Assembly: GCF_001667185.1 (NCBI RefSeq)
Contig: NZ_LZIC01000050.1
Location: forward strand, 1-64,000
Direction: 5' to 3'
DNA length: 64,000 nucleotides
From: Mycobacterium sp. 852002-50816_SCH5313054-b
GTDB lineage: Bacteria > Actinomycetota > Actinomycetes > Mycobacteriales > Mycobacteriaceae
Position 1 is the first letter of the stretch; the number at the start of each line of letters is the position of its first letter. The position numbers were made by a program, and so were the translations under genes. The notes under the pieces are model-generated. The model did no database searches. It saw only the letters and a program-made list of their open reading frames with translations, and was not told the origin of the DNA. Of the stretch, positions 44,208 to 53,191 are shown in pieces.

Positions 44208-46025
44208 ATGGTCACAAAAACCCCATTGGTATCAGCGGCGGCCGGCGTGCTGCTGGTCGCGGTCATCGCCCTGTCCGGGTGCACCCCGAGGCCCGACGGC
44301 CCCGGCCCGGCCGCGGAGAAGTTCTTCCGCGCCCTGGGAGTCGGGGACACCGCGACGGCCGCCCAGCTCAGCGACAACCCCAACGAGGCCCGCGAAGCGC
44401 TGAACGCCGCCTGGGCGGGGCTGCAGGCGACCCACCTGGACGCGCAGGTCCTCGGCGCCAAGTACGCCGAGGACACCGGCACGGTCAACTACCGCTTCAC
44501 CTGGCACCTGCCCAAGAACCGCACCTGGAGCTATGACGGCCAGCTGCAGATGGCCCGCGACGAGAGCCGCTGGGAGGTCCGCTGGGCCACCACCGGGCTG
44601 CACCCGAAGCTGGGCGAGCATCAGACGTTCGCGCTGCGGGCCGACCGGCCGCGGCGGGCCTCGGTGAACGAGCTCGGCGGCAGCGATGTGCTCGCGCCGG
44701 GCTACCTGTACCACTACACGCTGGACGCCACGCAGGCCGGGCCCGCCCTGATCGGGACGACGCACGCGGTGGTGGACGTGCTGCGGCCGTTCAACGGCAC
44801 GCTCACCGACCCGCAGCTGCTGGCCGAGCAGGCGACCTCGGCGACGCAGCCGCTGGACCTGGGGGTCACGCTGCATCCCGACGACAACGACAAGGTGTTC
44901 CCCGCGATCGGCAGGCTGCCCGGCATCGTGGTCACGCCGCAGGCCGAGATGCTGCCGACCGACCCGCATTTCGCGCCGGCCGTCATCGGCGAGGTGAAAA
45001 AGGCCGTGCTGGACCAGCTCGACGGCCAGGCCGGCTGGCGGGTGGTCAGCGTCAACCAGAACAACGTCGACGTGGCCGTGCTGCACGAGGTCGAGGGCTC
45101 CCCGGCGCCGTCGGTGTCGATCACGCTGGACCGCGCGGTGCAGAACGCCGCGCAGCACGCGGTGGACACCCGCGGCGGCAGGGCGATGATCGTGGTGATC
45201 AAGCCGTCGACCGGGGAGATCCTGGCGATCGCGCAGAACAAGGGCGCCGACGCCGACGGCCTGCCGGCCACCAACGGCCTGTTCCCGCCGGGGTCGACCT
45301 TCAAGATGGTCACCGCCGGCGCCGCCGTCGACCGCGACATGGCCACGCCCAACACGATGCTGGGCTGCCCGGGCCGCATCGACATCGGGCACCGCACCAT
45401 CCCCAACTACGGCGGCTTCGACCTGGGCGTGGTGCCGATGTCGCGGGCCTTCGCCAGTTCGTGCAACACCACGTTCGCCGAGCTGAGCAGCAGGCTGCCG
45501 CCCCGCGGCCTGACGCAGGCGGCCAACCGCTACGGCATCGGGCTGGACTACACGGTCGACGGCATCACCACCGTGACGGGGTCGGTGCCGCCCACGGTCG
45601 ACCTGGCCGAGCGCACCGAGGACGGCTTCGGCCAGGGCAAGGTGCTGGCCAGCCCCTTCGGCATGGCCCTGGTCGCCGCCACCGTCGACGCCGGCAAAAC
45701 GCCGGTGCCGCAGCTGATCGCCGGGCGGCCGACGACGGTCGAGGGCGACGACACGCCGATTTCGCCGAAGATGGTCGACGCGCTGCGGCCGATGATGCGG
45801 CTGGTGGTGACCAACGGGACCGCCAAGGAGATCGCCGGTTGTTGCGGCGAGATCTACGGGAAGACCGGTGAGGCCGAGTTCCCGGGCGGATCGCACTCGT
45901 GGTTCGCCGGATACCGCGGCGACCTGGCGTTCGCCGCGCTGATCGTCGGGGGCGGCAGCTCGGAATACGCGGTCCGGATGACCAAGGTGATGTTCGAGTC
46001 GCTGCCGCGGGACTATTTGGCCTAG
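44208..46025 (+). CDS. Penicillin-binding lipoprotein (class B PBP-like, MecA/NTF2 N-domain)
   Basis: 605 residues. Lipobox LSGC at about 21-24. An NTF2-like MecA_N domain at about 30-145, a dimer/linker domain, then the transpeptidase domain: S-T-F-K in PPGSTFKM (about 363-366), S-C-N in SSCNTTFAELS, K-T-G in YGKTGEAEF. It cross-links peptidoglycan outside the membrane; the M. tuberculosis counterpart is Rv2864c. The ATG lies 8 nt after TAACAT, so it may be leaderless. No relBE-type genes lie beside it here. Confidence 0.93.
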   Translation: MVTKTPLVSAAAGVLLVAVIALSGCTPRPDGPGPAAEKFFRALGVGDTATAAQLSDNPNEAREALNAAWAGLQATHLDAQVLGAKYAEDTGTVNYRFTWHLPKNRTWSYDGQLQMARDESRWEVRWATTGLHPKLGEHQTFALRADRPRRASVNELGGSDVLAPGYLYHYTLDATQAGPALIGTTHAVVDVLRPFNGTLTDPQLLAEQATSATQPLDLGVTLHPDDNDKVFPAIGRLPGIVVTPQAEMLPTDPHFAPAVIGEVKKAVLDQLDGQAGWRVVSVNQNNVDVAVLHEVEGSPAPSVSITLDRAVQNAAQHAVDTRGGRAMIVVIKPSTGEILAIAQNKGADADGLPATNGLFPPGSTFKMVTAGAAVDRDMATPNTMLGCPGRIDIGHRTIPNYGGFDLGVVPMSRAFASSCNTTFAELSSRLPPRGLTQAANRYGIGLDYTVDGITTVTGSVPPTVDLAERTEDGFGQGKVLASPFGMALVAATVDAGKTPVPQLIAGRPTTVEGDDTPISPKMVDALRPMMRLVVTNGTAKEIAGCCGEIYGKTGEAEFPGGSHSWFAGYRGDLAFAALIVGGGSSEYAVRMTKVMFESLPRDYLA

Positions 46026-46059
46026 AGCTCCCGCCCGGTCGCGGCGGTAAATTGCAAGC

Positions 46060-46647
46060 GTGGGCGAAACATCCGGCGGAGACATGGTGGCGCTGCGGGT
46101 CTCCGACGCCGACCGCAACGGCACGATGCGCCGGCTGCACAACGCCGTCGCGCTCGGGCTGATCGACATCGACGAGTTCGAGCAGCGCTCGTCGCAGGTG
46201 TCATACGCGCGCACCCGGGGCGAGCTGGACGGGCTGGTCGGCGACCTGCCCGGGCCGGGCGCGATCGTCACGTCCGCGGCCGACCGCGTCGAGCTGCGCG
46301 GCTGGGCCGGCTCGCTGAAGCGCCACGGCGAATGGACCGTGCCCACCCGGCTGGCGCTGGTGCGCCGGCTGGGCTCGGTCGAACTCGACCTGACCAGGGC
46401 CCGCTTCGCGGGGCCGGTGGTGGTCATCGAACTCGACATGAGGTTCGGTTCGGTGGAGGTCCGCCTGCCCGACGGCGCCAGCGCCTCGATCGACGACGTC
46501 GAGGTCTACGTGGGCAGCGCCAGCGACCGGCGCAAGGACGCCCGGGGCGAGGGCACGCCGCACGTCGTGCTGACGGGCCGGGTGGTGTGCGGGTCGGTGA
46601 CGGTCCGGGGGCCGCGCCGCTCGTTGCTGCGCCGCGGCAGGGTCTGA
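46060..46647 (+). CDS. DUF1707 (SHOCT-like) domain protein with beta-helical C-terminus
   Basis: 195 residues. DUF1707 at about 8-60 (LRVSDADRNGTMRRLHNAVALGLIDIDEFEQR). The C-terminal half has repeating beta strands (LGSVELDLTRARF, VVVIELDMRFGSVEVRLP, VVCGSVTVRGP) like cell-envelope LiaF-type domains. Function unknown. The GTG start follows TAAATT by 6 nt. It lies 34 bp after the PBP gene, as with Rv2862c. Confidence 0.85.
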   Translation: MGETSGGDMVALRVSDADRNGTMRRLHNAVALGLIDIDEFEQRSSQVSYARTRGELDGLVGDLPGPGAIVTSAADRVELRGWAGSLKRHGEWTVPTRLALVRRLGSVELDLTRARFAGPVVVIELDMRFGSVEVRLPDGASASIDDVEVYVGSASDRRKDARGEGTPHVVLTGRVVCGSVTVRGPRRSLLRRGRV

Positions 46648-46649
46648 TC

Positions 46650-46712
46650 CGCCGAGCCTGTAAATCCGCAGGAGAAGCGCGAGTAGGGGCCTGCAAAATT
46701 ACAGGCTCGGCG
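46650..46712. repeat. 63-bp imperfect palindromic element
   Basis: CGCCGAGCCTGTAA-N4-GCAGG (46650-46672), 17-nt loop, CCTGC-N4-TTACAGGCTCGGCG (46690-46712). 20 of 23 positions pair. It begins 3 bp after the DUF1707 stop, between two genes in the same direction. Architecture resembles the element at 38437-38492, although the sequences differ. It could also act as a terminator. Confidence 0.65.
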
Positions 46713-46736
46713 ACGGCGCGGCGGGGTGCGCGTCGC

Positions 46737-46742
46737 TAAGCT
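46737..46742 (+). promoter_or_regulatory. -10-like TAAGCT of mapB, leaderless start
   Basis: TAAGCT ends 6 nt before the ATG of mapB, just after the palindromic element at 46650-46712. Confidence 0.4.
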
Positions 46743-46748
46743 GGCCCC

Positions 46749-47606
46749 ATGCCTGCTCGGACCGCGCTTTCCCCCGGAGTGATATCGCCGACTCTGCCGG
46801 TGCCCGGCCGCATCCCGCGCCCGGAATACGTCGGCAGGCCGACCGCCCGGGAGGGCAGCGAGCCGTGGGTGCAGACGCCCGAGGTCATCGAGAAGATGCG
46901 CGTCGCCGGCCGGATCGCGGCCGGCGCACTGGCCGAGGCGGGCAAGGCCGTCGCGCCGGGGGTGACGACCGACGAACTGGACCGGATCGCCCACGAGTAC
47001 ATGATCGACAACGGGGCCTACCCGTCGACGCTGGGCTACAAGGGATTCCCGAAGTCGTGCTGCACGTCGCTCAACGAGGTGATCTGCCACGGCATCCCCG
47101 ACTCGACGGTGATCGAGGACGGGGACATCGTCAACATCGATGTCACCGCCTACATCGACGGGGTGCACGGCGACACCAACGCGACGTTTCTGGCCGGCGA
47201 CGTCACCGAGGAGCACCGGCTGCTCGTGGAGCGGACGCACGAGGCCACGATGCGCGCGATCAACGCCGTCAAACCGGGCCGCGCGCTCTCGGTCGTCGGG
47301 CGCGTCATCGAGTCGTACGCAAATAGGTTCGGGTACAACGTGGTTCGCGACTTCACCGGCCACGGCATCGGCACCACTTTTCACAACGGGCTGGTCGTGC
47401 TGCACTACGAACAGCCCTCCGTGGCCACGATCATCCAACCGGGCATGACGTTCACCATCGAACCGATGATCAACCTCGGCGCGCTGGACTACGAGATCTG
47501 GGACGACGGCTGGACCGTCGTCACCAGGGACCGCAAGTGGACCGCGCAGTTCGAACACACCCTGCTGGTCACCGACACCGGCGCCGAGATCCTCACGTCG
47601 GTATAG
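46749..47606 (+). CDS. mapB: Methionine aminopeptidase, type Ic
   Basis: 285 residues. Removes the initiator Met. A ~40-residue N-terminal extension with a Pro-rich segment marks type Ic and interacts with ribosomes in M. tuberculosis MetAP1c. Metal ligands: Asp in [17 protein letters not shown], His in [13 protein letters not shown], Glu in [10 protein letters not shown] and Glu in [12 protein letters not shown] 46749, probably leaderless. cobQ begins 14 bp later. Confidence 0.97.
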   Translation: MPARTALSPGVISPTLPVPGRIPRPEYVGRPTAREGSEPWVQTPEVIEKMRVAGRIAAGALAEAGKAVAPGVTTDELDRIAHEYMIDNGAYPSTLGYKGFPKSCCTSLNEVICHGIPDSTVIEDGDIVNIDVTAYIDGVHGDTNATFLAGDVTEEHRLLVERTHEATMRAINAVKPGRALSVVGRVIESYANRFGYNVVRDFTGHGIGTTFHNGLVVLHYEQPSVATIIQPGMTFTIEPMINLGALDYEIWDDGWTVVTRDRKWTAQFEHTLLVTDTGAEILTSV

Positions 47607-47620
47607 CAAGCCGTGACTTT

Positions 47621-49120
47621 GTGAGCGGGGCCCTGCTGGTCGCCGGCACCAGCTCCGACGCCGGGAAATCGGTGGTGGTGGCGGGGCTGTGCCGGCTGCT
47701 CGCGCGCCGCGGCACGAAAGTGGCGCCGTTCAAGGCGCAGAACATGTCCAACAACTCGGTGGTCACCGTCGAGGGCGGCGAGATCGGCCGCGCCCAGGCG
47801 ATCCAGGCGCGGGCGGCGGGGCTGGAGCCCAGCGTGCGATTCAACCCGATCCTGCTCAAACCGGGCAGCGACCGCACGTCGCAGCTGGTGATCCGGGGTC
47901 AGGTCGCCGAGTCGGTCTCCGCGGCGAACTACGTGCGGCATCGCGATCGGCTCGCCCGCATCGTCTTCGACGATTTGTCTTGCCTTCGCGACGAATTCGA
48001 CGCGGTGATCTGCGAGGGCGCCGGATCGCCCGCCGAAATCAACTTGCGGGCCACGGATTTGGCGAACATGGGGCTGGCCCGGGCCGCGAAGTTGCCGGTG
48101 ATCCTGGTCGGTGACATCGACCGCGGCGGGCTGCTCGCCCACCTGTTCGGGACGGTCGCGGTGCTCGATCCCGACGACCAGGCGCTGATCGCCGGCTTCG
48201 TCGTCAACAAATTCCGCGGGGATCGGGCGCTGCTGGAACCCGGGCTGCAGCAGCTGCGCTGCATGACCGGCCGCCCGACGTACGGCGTGCTGCCCTACGC
48301 CGAGGAGCTCTGGCTGGACGCCGAGGACTCGCTGTCGGTCCTCGCGCACCGCGTCGTGGGCACGCCCGCCCCGCCGCGCGGCGACGAGTGGCTGCGGGTG
48401 GCCGCGGTCCGGCTGCCCCGGATCTCCAACTCCACCGATGTCGAGGCGCTGGCCTGCGAGCCGGGCGTGCTGGTGCGCTGGGTCACCGACCCCGCCGACC
48501 TGGCCGACGCCGACCTGATCGTGCTGCCCGGCAGCAAGGCCACCGTCGCGGACCTGTCCTGGCTGCGTGATCGCGGCCTGGCCGGCGCGATCGTCGACCA
48601 CGCCCGGGCCGGCAGGCCGGTGCTGGGCATCTGCGGCGGGTTCCAGATGCTGTGCCGGCGCATCGAGGACACGGTGGAATCCGGTGCGGGGGAGGTCGAC
48701 GGCCTAGGGCTGCTGGACGCCGACATCGCCTTCGAGCAGGCCAAGGTCCTGCGGCGCTGGCAGCGGCCCCTGAGCGGCTATGAAATCCATCATGGGCGGC
48801 TCTCGCGCTGCGCCGAGGACGCGTGGTTCACGGTGGGTTCGCGACCGCACGGCATCGCGCGCGGCGCGGTTTTCGGCACCCATTGGCACGGCCTGCTGGA
48901 CAACGACGACTTCCGCCGGGGGTGGCTCACCCGGGTCGCCGATGCGGCCGGCCGGAGCGGGTTCGTCCTGGCCGACACCAACGTCGCCGCGCGGCGCGAC
49001 GCCCAGCTGGACGCGATCGCCGACCTGCTCGCCGCCCATCTCGACGTCGACGCCGTTTTGGACCTACTCGAGGGGCCGCCGCCGCGACGGCCGCACGTCG
49101 CGATCCGGCTGCGGCCGTGA
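47621..49120 (+). CDS. cobQ: Cobyric acid synthase CobQ
   Basis: 499 residues. It amidates four side chains of adenosylcobyrinic a,c-diamide using glutamine and ATP. N-terminal P-loop-like ATP domain [16 protein letters not shown] at about 10-25, [23 protein letters not shown]-terminal glutamine amidotransferase-like domain has the nucleophile Cys in GICGGFQML and HWHG. The GTG start is 14 bp after mapB. No cobalamin riboswitch is visible. In M. tuberculosis cobQ1 lies elsewhere (with cobU), so its place here is different. Confidence 0.92.
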   Translation: MSGALLVAGTSSDAGKSVVVAGLCRLLARRGTKVAPFKAQNMSNNSVVTVEGGEIGRAQAIQARAAGLEPSVRFNPILLKPGSDRTSQLVIRGQVAESVSAANYVRHRDRLARIVFDDLSCLRDEFDAVICEGAGSPAEINLRATDLANMGLARAAKLPVILVGDIDRGGLLAHLFGTVAVLDPDDQALIAGFVVNKFRGDRALLEPGLQQLRCMTGRPTYGVLPYAEELWLDAEDSLSVLAHRVVGTPAPPRGDEWLRVAAVRLPRISNSTDVEALACEPGVLVRWVTDPADLADADLIVLPGSKATVADLSWLRDRGLAGAIVDHARAGRPVLGICGGFQMLCRRIEDTVESGAGEVDGLGLLDADIAFEQAKVLRRWQRPLSGYEIHHGRLSRCAEDAWFTVGSRPHGIARGAVFGTHWHGLLDNDDFRRGWLTRVADAAGRSGFVLADTNVAARRDAQLDAIADLLAAHLDVDAVLDLLEGPPPRRPHVAIRLRP

Positions 49121-49157
49121 GGGCCAGTAAACCTCGCGCGAGCTGGCCCATTGGCTG

Positions 49158-49163
49158 TAGCGT
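49158..49163 (+). promoter_or_regulatory. -10-like TAGCGT, leaderless start of the hydrolase-like gene
   Basis: TAGCGT ends 6 nt before GTG 49170, supporting that start over the internal ATGs. Confidence 0.4.
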
Positions 49164-49169
49164 GCGTGA

Positions 49170-49730
49170 GTGCACTCGATGATGAACACGCTCGACGGAT
49201 TTCCGGTCCCGGTGGCCGTGGCAGGTCCGGAAAAGGGCGTCGTCGTCGTCATCCTCGGCGACCAGGAACGCGCGCCCGTCGCCTACGACGCGGTGTGCGA
49301 CCGCCTGCACACCGCATCGCTGCGGACCGTCGTCATCGGCCTCGATCAGCGGCTGACCGCCAAATCGGTGGTCGGCATCCTCGATGCGCTGGGAATTCGC
49401 TGGGCCGTGGTGTTCGGCGACCGCGCCGGCGGCGAGCTGGCCTGGGAGCTGGCGGCGACCCGGCTGGGCCGATTCGTGGGCCTGATCGTGATCGACCGCG
49501 GGCATCCGCGGGTGCCCGACCCCAAGGGAGTGGTTCTCGACGAGCATTGCCCGCCAGTGGAAATCGGCACCACGGTGCTGGTCAGCTCCCCGGCCGCCAA
49601 GGCGGCCGCCGCGGCCAGCCAGCGCTACGTCTACGCCGAATACCGCGTGGTGGACCTGGGCCGGCGCACCGCGCAGGAGTCGACGGCGCAGTTGGCCGCC
49701 GAGATCGTCTTGCGCACCAGCACGTGGTAG
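49170..49730 (+). CDS. Small alpha/beta-hydrolase-like protein
   Basis: 186 residues. Alternating strands and helices of an alpha/beta-hydrolase core: GVVVVILGDQE, RTVVIGLDQRLTAKSVVGILDALG, WAVVFGDRAGGELAWELA at the nucleophile elbow, where Asp replaces the usual Ser in G-D-R-A-G, and FVGLIVIDRGHP. No clear catalytic His near the end. It may be a degenerate or non-classical member. It overlaps glnA4 by 7 bp and is so translated with it. Not seen in the M. tuberculosis order at this place. Confidence 0.7.
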   Translation: MHSMMNTLDGFPVPVAVAGPEKGVVVVILGDQERAPVAYDAVCDRLHTASLRTVVIGLDQRLTAKSVVGILDALGIRWAVVFGDRAGGELAWELAATRLGRFVGLIVIDRGHPRVPDPKGVVLDEHCPPVEIGTTVLVSSPAAKAAAAASQRYVYAEYRVVDLGRRTAQESTAQLAAEIVLRTSTW

Positions 49731-51094
49731 CGCCTTCCGCGGTGTTGTCGCTGGCCGCGCTGGAACAGCTGGTGCAACGCGGCGCGGTGGACACCGTCAT
49801 CGTGGCGTTCGCCGACATGCAGGGCCGGCTGGTCGGCAAACGGATGGCGGCGGGGCTGTTCGTCGAGGAAGTGGCCGCGCACGGGGCCGAGTGCTGCAGT
49901 TACCTGCTCGCCGTCGATGTCGAGATGAACACCGTGTCCGGCTATGCGATGTCGGGCTGGGAGACCGGTTACGGCGACATGGTGATGACCCCGGATCTGT
50001 CCACCCTGCGGCTCACCCCGTGGCTGCACGCCACCGCCCTGGTGATCGCCGACCTCGGCTGGGCGGACGGGGGCGAGGTCGCCGTGGCGCCCCGGGCGAT
50101 CCTGCGCCGGCAGCTCGAGCGGCTGGGCGCGCTCGGGCTGACCGCCGACGTCGCCACCGAGCTGGAGTTCATCGTGTTCGACGAGTCGTATCGCCAGGCC
50201 TGGGCCGGCGGCTACCGCGGGCTGACGCCGGCCAGCGACTACAACATCGACTACGCGATGCTGGCGTCGGCGCGGATGGAGCCGCTGCTGCGCGACATCC
50301 GGCTGGGCATGGAGGGGGCGGGCCTGCGGTTCGAGGCGGTCAAGGGGGAATGCAACAGGGGCCAGCAGGAAATCGGCTTCCGCTACGACGAGGCGCTGGT
50401 CACCTGCGACAACCACGCCGTCTACAAGAACGGCGCCAAGGAGATCGCCGACCGGCACGGCAAGAGCCTGACCTTCATGGCGAAATACGATGAGCGGGAA
50501 GGCAACAGTTGCCACATCCATCTGTCGCTGCGCGACCGGGACGGCGCCGCCGTGTTCGGCGACGGCGACCGCCCGCACGGCATGTCGGCAACGTTCGGCG
50601 GCTTCCTCGCGGGCCTGTTGGCCACCGTGCGCGAATTGACCCTGTTCTACGCGCCAAACATCAACTCCTACAAGCGGTTTGCCGACGGCAGTTTTGCGCC
50701 GACGGCGGTGGCCTGGGGCCTGGACAACCGCACCTGTGCCCTGCGGGTGGTCGGGCGCGGCCGCAACATCCGCGTCGAGTGCCGGATCCCCGGCGGTGAC
50801 GTCAACCCCTACCTCGCGGTGGCCGCGCTGATCGCCGGGGGGCTGTATGGTATCGAACGGGGCCTCGAACCCCCCGCGCCCTACGTCGGGAACGCCTACG
50901 AGGCAACCGATCTCGAACGGCTGCCCACCACGTTGGCCGACGCGGCCGCGGTGTTCGGCGGGTCGACGCTGGCGCGGGAGGCGTTCGGCGACGACGTCGT
51001 CGCGCACTACCTGAACAACGCCCGCGTGGAGTTGGCGGCCTTCAACGCGGCGGTCACCGACTGGGAGAGGATGCGGGGTTTTGAACGCCTCTAG
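49724..51094 (+). CDS. glnA4: Glutamine-synthetase-family ligase GlnA4 (gamma-glutamyl-amine type)
   Basis: 456 residues. Glutamine synthetase fold: N-terminal beta-grasp with FADMQGRLVGKRM and the catalytic part with ELEFIVFD, EAVKGECNRGQQEIGF, GNSCHIHLSL, FAPNINSYKRF and RVECRIPGGDVNPYLA. GlnA4 proteins are not true glutamine synthetases; Streptomyces GlnA4 glutamylates ethanolamine and related enzymes act on polyamines. GTG 49724 is chosen, overlapping the upstream gene. Downstream amidotransferase, aldehyde dehydrogenase and SDR genes fit a gamma-glutamyl route. Confidence 0.92.
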   Translation: MVAPSAVLSLAALEQLVQRGAVDTVIVAFADMQGRLVGKRMAAGLFVEEVAAHGAECCSYLLAVDVEMNTVSGYAMSGWETGYGDMVMTPDLSTLRLTPWLHATALVIADLGWADGGEVAVAPRAILRRQLERLGALGLTADVATELEFIVFDESYRQAWAGGYRGLTPASDYNIDYAMLASARMEPLLRDIRLGMEGAGLRFEAVKGECNRGQQEIGFRYDEALVTCDNHAVYKNGAKEIADRHGKSLTFMAKYDEREGNSCHIHLSLRDRDGAAVFGDGDRPHGMSATFGGFLAGLLATVRELTLFYAPNINSYKRFADGSFAPTAVAWGLDNRTCALRVVGRGRNIRVECRIPGGDVNPYLAVAALIAGGLYGIERGLEPPAPYVGNAYEATDLERLPTTLADAAAVFGGSTLAREAFGDDVVAHYLNNARVELAAFNAAVTDWERMRGFERL

Positions 51095-51827
51095 GTCGGG
51101 TCGCCGTGGAAGACCTGTAGTAGGACTGACGTGTTATCTGGAACAGGTGACGACCGGGATCTGGGACATCCCCGCGGGGTATCTACCGGCCGATTACTTC
51201 GAGGGCGTCGTCATGGCCGGTGGCATCGCGACACTGCTGCCGCCGCAACCGATGGACGCCGAGGCGGCCGGTGTGCTGCTGGACGGCCTGGACGCGCTGG
51301 TGATCACCGGGGGCTATGACGTCGATCCGGCTCACTACGGCCAGGATCCGCATCCGGCCACCGACCGGCCCCGCACCGACCGCGACGACCTCGAGTTGGC
51401 GTTGCTGCGCGCCGCGCTGGACCGCGGGCTGCCGGTGCTGGGGATCTGTCGCGGCGCCCAGGTCCTCAACGTCGCATTCGGCGGTACGCTGCACCAGCAT
51501 CTCCCGGATATCCTGGGCCACAACGGCCATCGGGCGGGCAACGGGGTGTTCACCAGGTTGCCGGTCCGCACCGTGGCGGGCACCCGGCTCGCCGCGCTGC
51601 TCGGCGAATCCGCCGATGCGCCCTGCTACCACCATCAGGCCATCGACAAGGTCGGCGATCCCCTGGTGGTCAGCGCGCTGGACGCCGACGGTGTGGTCGA
51701 GGCCGTGGAGTTGCCCGGCGAGTCGTTCGCCCTTGCCGTGCAGTGGCATCCGGAGAAGTCGCTCGACGACCTGCGGCTGTTCAAGGCGGTGGTGCAAGCC
51801 GCGCAATCGTACGCGGAAAGCCGATGA
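51081..51827 (+). CDS. Class I glutamine amidotransferase / gamma-glutamyl hydrolase (PuuD-like)
   Basis: 248 residues. Peptidase C26 fold: VVGLTCYLEQ, DALVITGGYDVDPAHYG, the nucleophile Cys in LGICRGAQVLNVAFGG, CYHHQAIDK, and His/Glu in VQWHPEKS. PuuD relatives release glutamate from gamma-glutamyl-GABA. TTG start inside the end of glnA4 (14-bp overlap); its stop overlaps the aldC ATG. Matches Rv2859c. Confidence 0.9.
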   Translation: MNASRSGRRGRPVVGLTCYLEQVTTGIWDIPAGYLPADYFEGVVMAGGIATLLPPQPMDAEAAGVLLDGLDALVITGGYDVDPAHYGQDPHPATDRPRTDRDDLELALLRAALDRGLPVLGICRGAQVLNVAFGGTLHQHLPDILGHNGHRAGNGVFTRLPVRTVAGTRLAALLGESADAPCYHHQAIDKVGDPLVVSALDADGVVEAVELPGESFALAVQWHPEKSLDDLRLFKAVVQAAQSYAESR

Positions 51828-53191
51828 CCGCAACGGAACTGGTCAACCCCGCGACCGAGGAGGCGCTGACCTCGGTCGAGCTCGTCGACGCCGCCGAGGT
51901 TGACGACGCGGTGGCGCGTGCCGCGGCGGCCCAGCGGCGCTGGGCCCGGTTGTCCCCGGCGCAACGCGCGGAAGGCCTGCGCGCCTTCGCCGCCGCCGTC
52001 GGCGCCCACACCGACGAACTCGCCGCGCTCGAGGTGGCCAACTCCGGGCACCCGATCGCGTCGGCCGAATGGGAGGCCGGCCACGTCCGCGAGGTGCTGA
52101 CGTTCTACGCCGGCAGTCCGGAACGCCTGTCCGGCAGGCAGATTCCGGTCGCCGGCGGCCTCGACGTCACCTTCCACGAGCCGCTGGGTGTCATCGGCGT
52201 GATCACGCCGTGGAACTTTCCGATGCCGATCGCGTCCTGGAGCATCGGCCCCGCCCTCGCCGCCGGCAACGCGGTCCTCGTCAAACCCGCCGAATTGACG
52301 CCGCTGACCACGATCCGGCTCGGCGAGCTGGCGGTGCAGGCCGGGCTCGACGCGGACCTGTTGCAGGTGCTGCCCGGCAGGGGCGCGGTGGTGGGGGAGC
52401 GGTTCGTCACGCACCCGGGGGTGCGCAAGGTCGTGTTCACCGGCTCCACCGAGGTGGGCAAGAAGGTGATGGCCGGCGCGGCGGCCCACGTCAAGCGGGT
52501 GACGCTGGAGCTGGGTGGTAAGAGCGCGAACATCGTCTTCGCCGACTGCGACCTGGAGCGCGCCGCGGCGACCGCGCCCGCCGGGGTGTTCGACAATGCC
52601 GGCCAGGACTGCTGCGCCCGCAGCCGGATCCTGGTGCAGCGCAGCGTCTATGACCGGTTTATGGAGTTGCTGGAGCCCGCGGTGCGGGCCGTCGCCGTCG
52701 GGGACCCCAGGTCCCGCGACACCGAGATGGGCCCGTTGGTGTCCGCGGACCACCGCGCCAGGGTGGCCTCCTACGTGCCCGACGACGCGCCCGTCGCCTT
52801 TCGCGGCACGGCGCCGTCCGGCCCCGGATTCTGGTTTCCGCCAACGGTCCTCACGCCCCGGCGCACCGACCGCAGCGTCACCGAGGAGATCTTCGGGCCG
52901 GTCGTCACCGTGTTGGGGTTCGACGACGAGCACGACGCCGTCGCGCTGGCCAACGACACCGCCTATGGCCTGTCGGGATCGATCTGGACCGACGACCTGT
53001 CTCGCGCGCTGCGGGTGTCGCGGGCGATCGAGTCCGGCAACCTGTCGGTGAATTCCCACTCGTCGGTGCGTTACAACACGCCCTTCGGCGGTTTCAAGCA
53101 GTCCGGCCTGGGCCGCGAGCTCGGCCCCGACGCGCCACTGCATTTCACCGAGACCAAGAACGTGTTCATCGCCGTCAAGGAGGATTCGTGA
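51824..53191 (+). CDS. aldC: Aldehyde dehydrogenase AldC
   Basis: 455 residues. NAD(P)-dependent aldehyde dehydrogenase: TPWNFPMPIASW, FTGSTEVGKKVM, catalytic Glu in LELGGKSANIVF, nucleophile Cys in NAGQDCCARSR, TEEIFGPVV, NTPFGGFKQSGLGRELG. In this operon it would oxidise an aldehyde such as gamma-glutamyl-aminoaldehyde (inference). ATG 51824 overlaps the previous stop (ATGA). Confidence 0.94.
   Translation: MTATELVNPATEEALTSVELVDAAEVDDAVARAAAAQRRWARLSPAQRAEGLRAFAAAVGAHTDELAALEVANSGHPIASAEWEAGHVREVLTFYAGSPERLSGRQIPVAGGLDVTFHEPLGVIGVITPWNFPMPIASWSIGPALAAGNAVLVKPAELTPLTTIRLGELAVQAGLDADLLQVLPGRGAVVGERFVTHPGVRKVVFTGSTEVGKKVMAGAAAHVKRVTLELGGKSANIVFADCDLERAAATAPAGVFDNAGQDCCARSRILVQRSVYDRFMELLEPAVRAVAVGDPRSRDTEMGPLVSADHRARVASYVPDDAPVAFRGTAPSGPGFWFPPTVLTPRRTDRSVTEEIFGPVVTVLGFDDEHDAVALANDTAYGLSGSIWTDDLSRALRVSRAIESGNLSVNSHSSVRYNTPFGGFKQSGLGRELGPDAPLHFTETKNVFIAVKEDS

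Noticed and set aside
47537-47620. Longer cobQ start inside mapB
   Set aside because: The first 28 codons duplicate mapB sequence in another frame. GTG 47621 gives the standard CobQ N-terminus.
47600-47621. Cobalamin riboswitch for cobQ
   Set aside because: Only 14 bp separate mapB and cobQ, and no B12-box-like sequence or structure is present.
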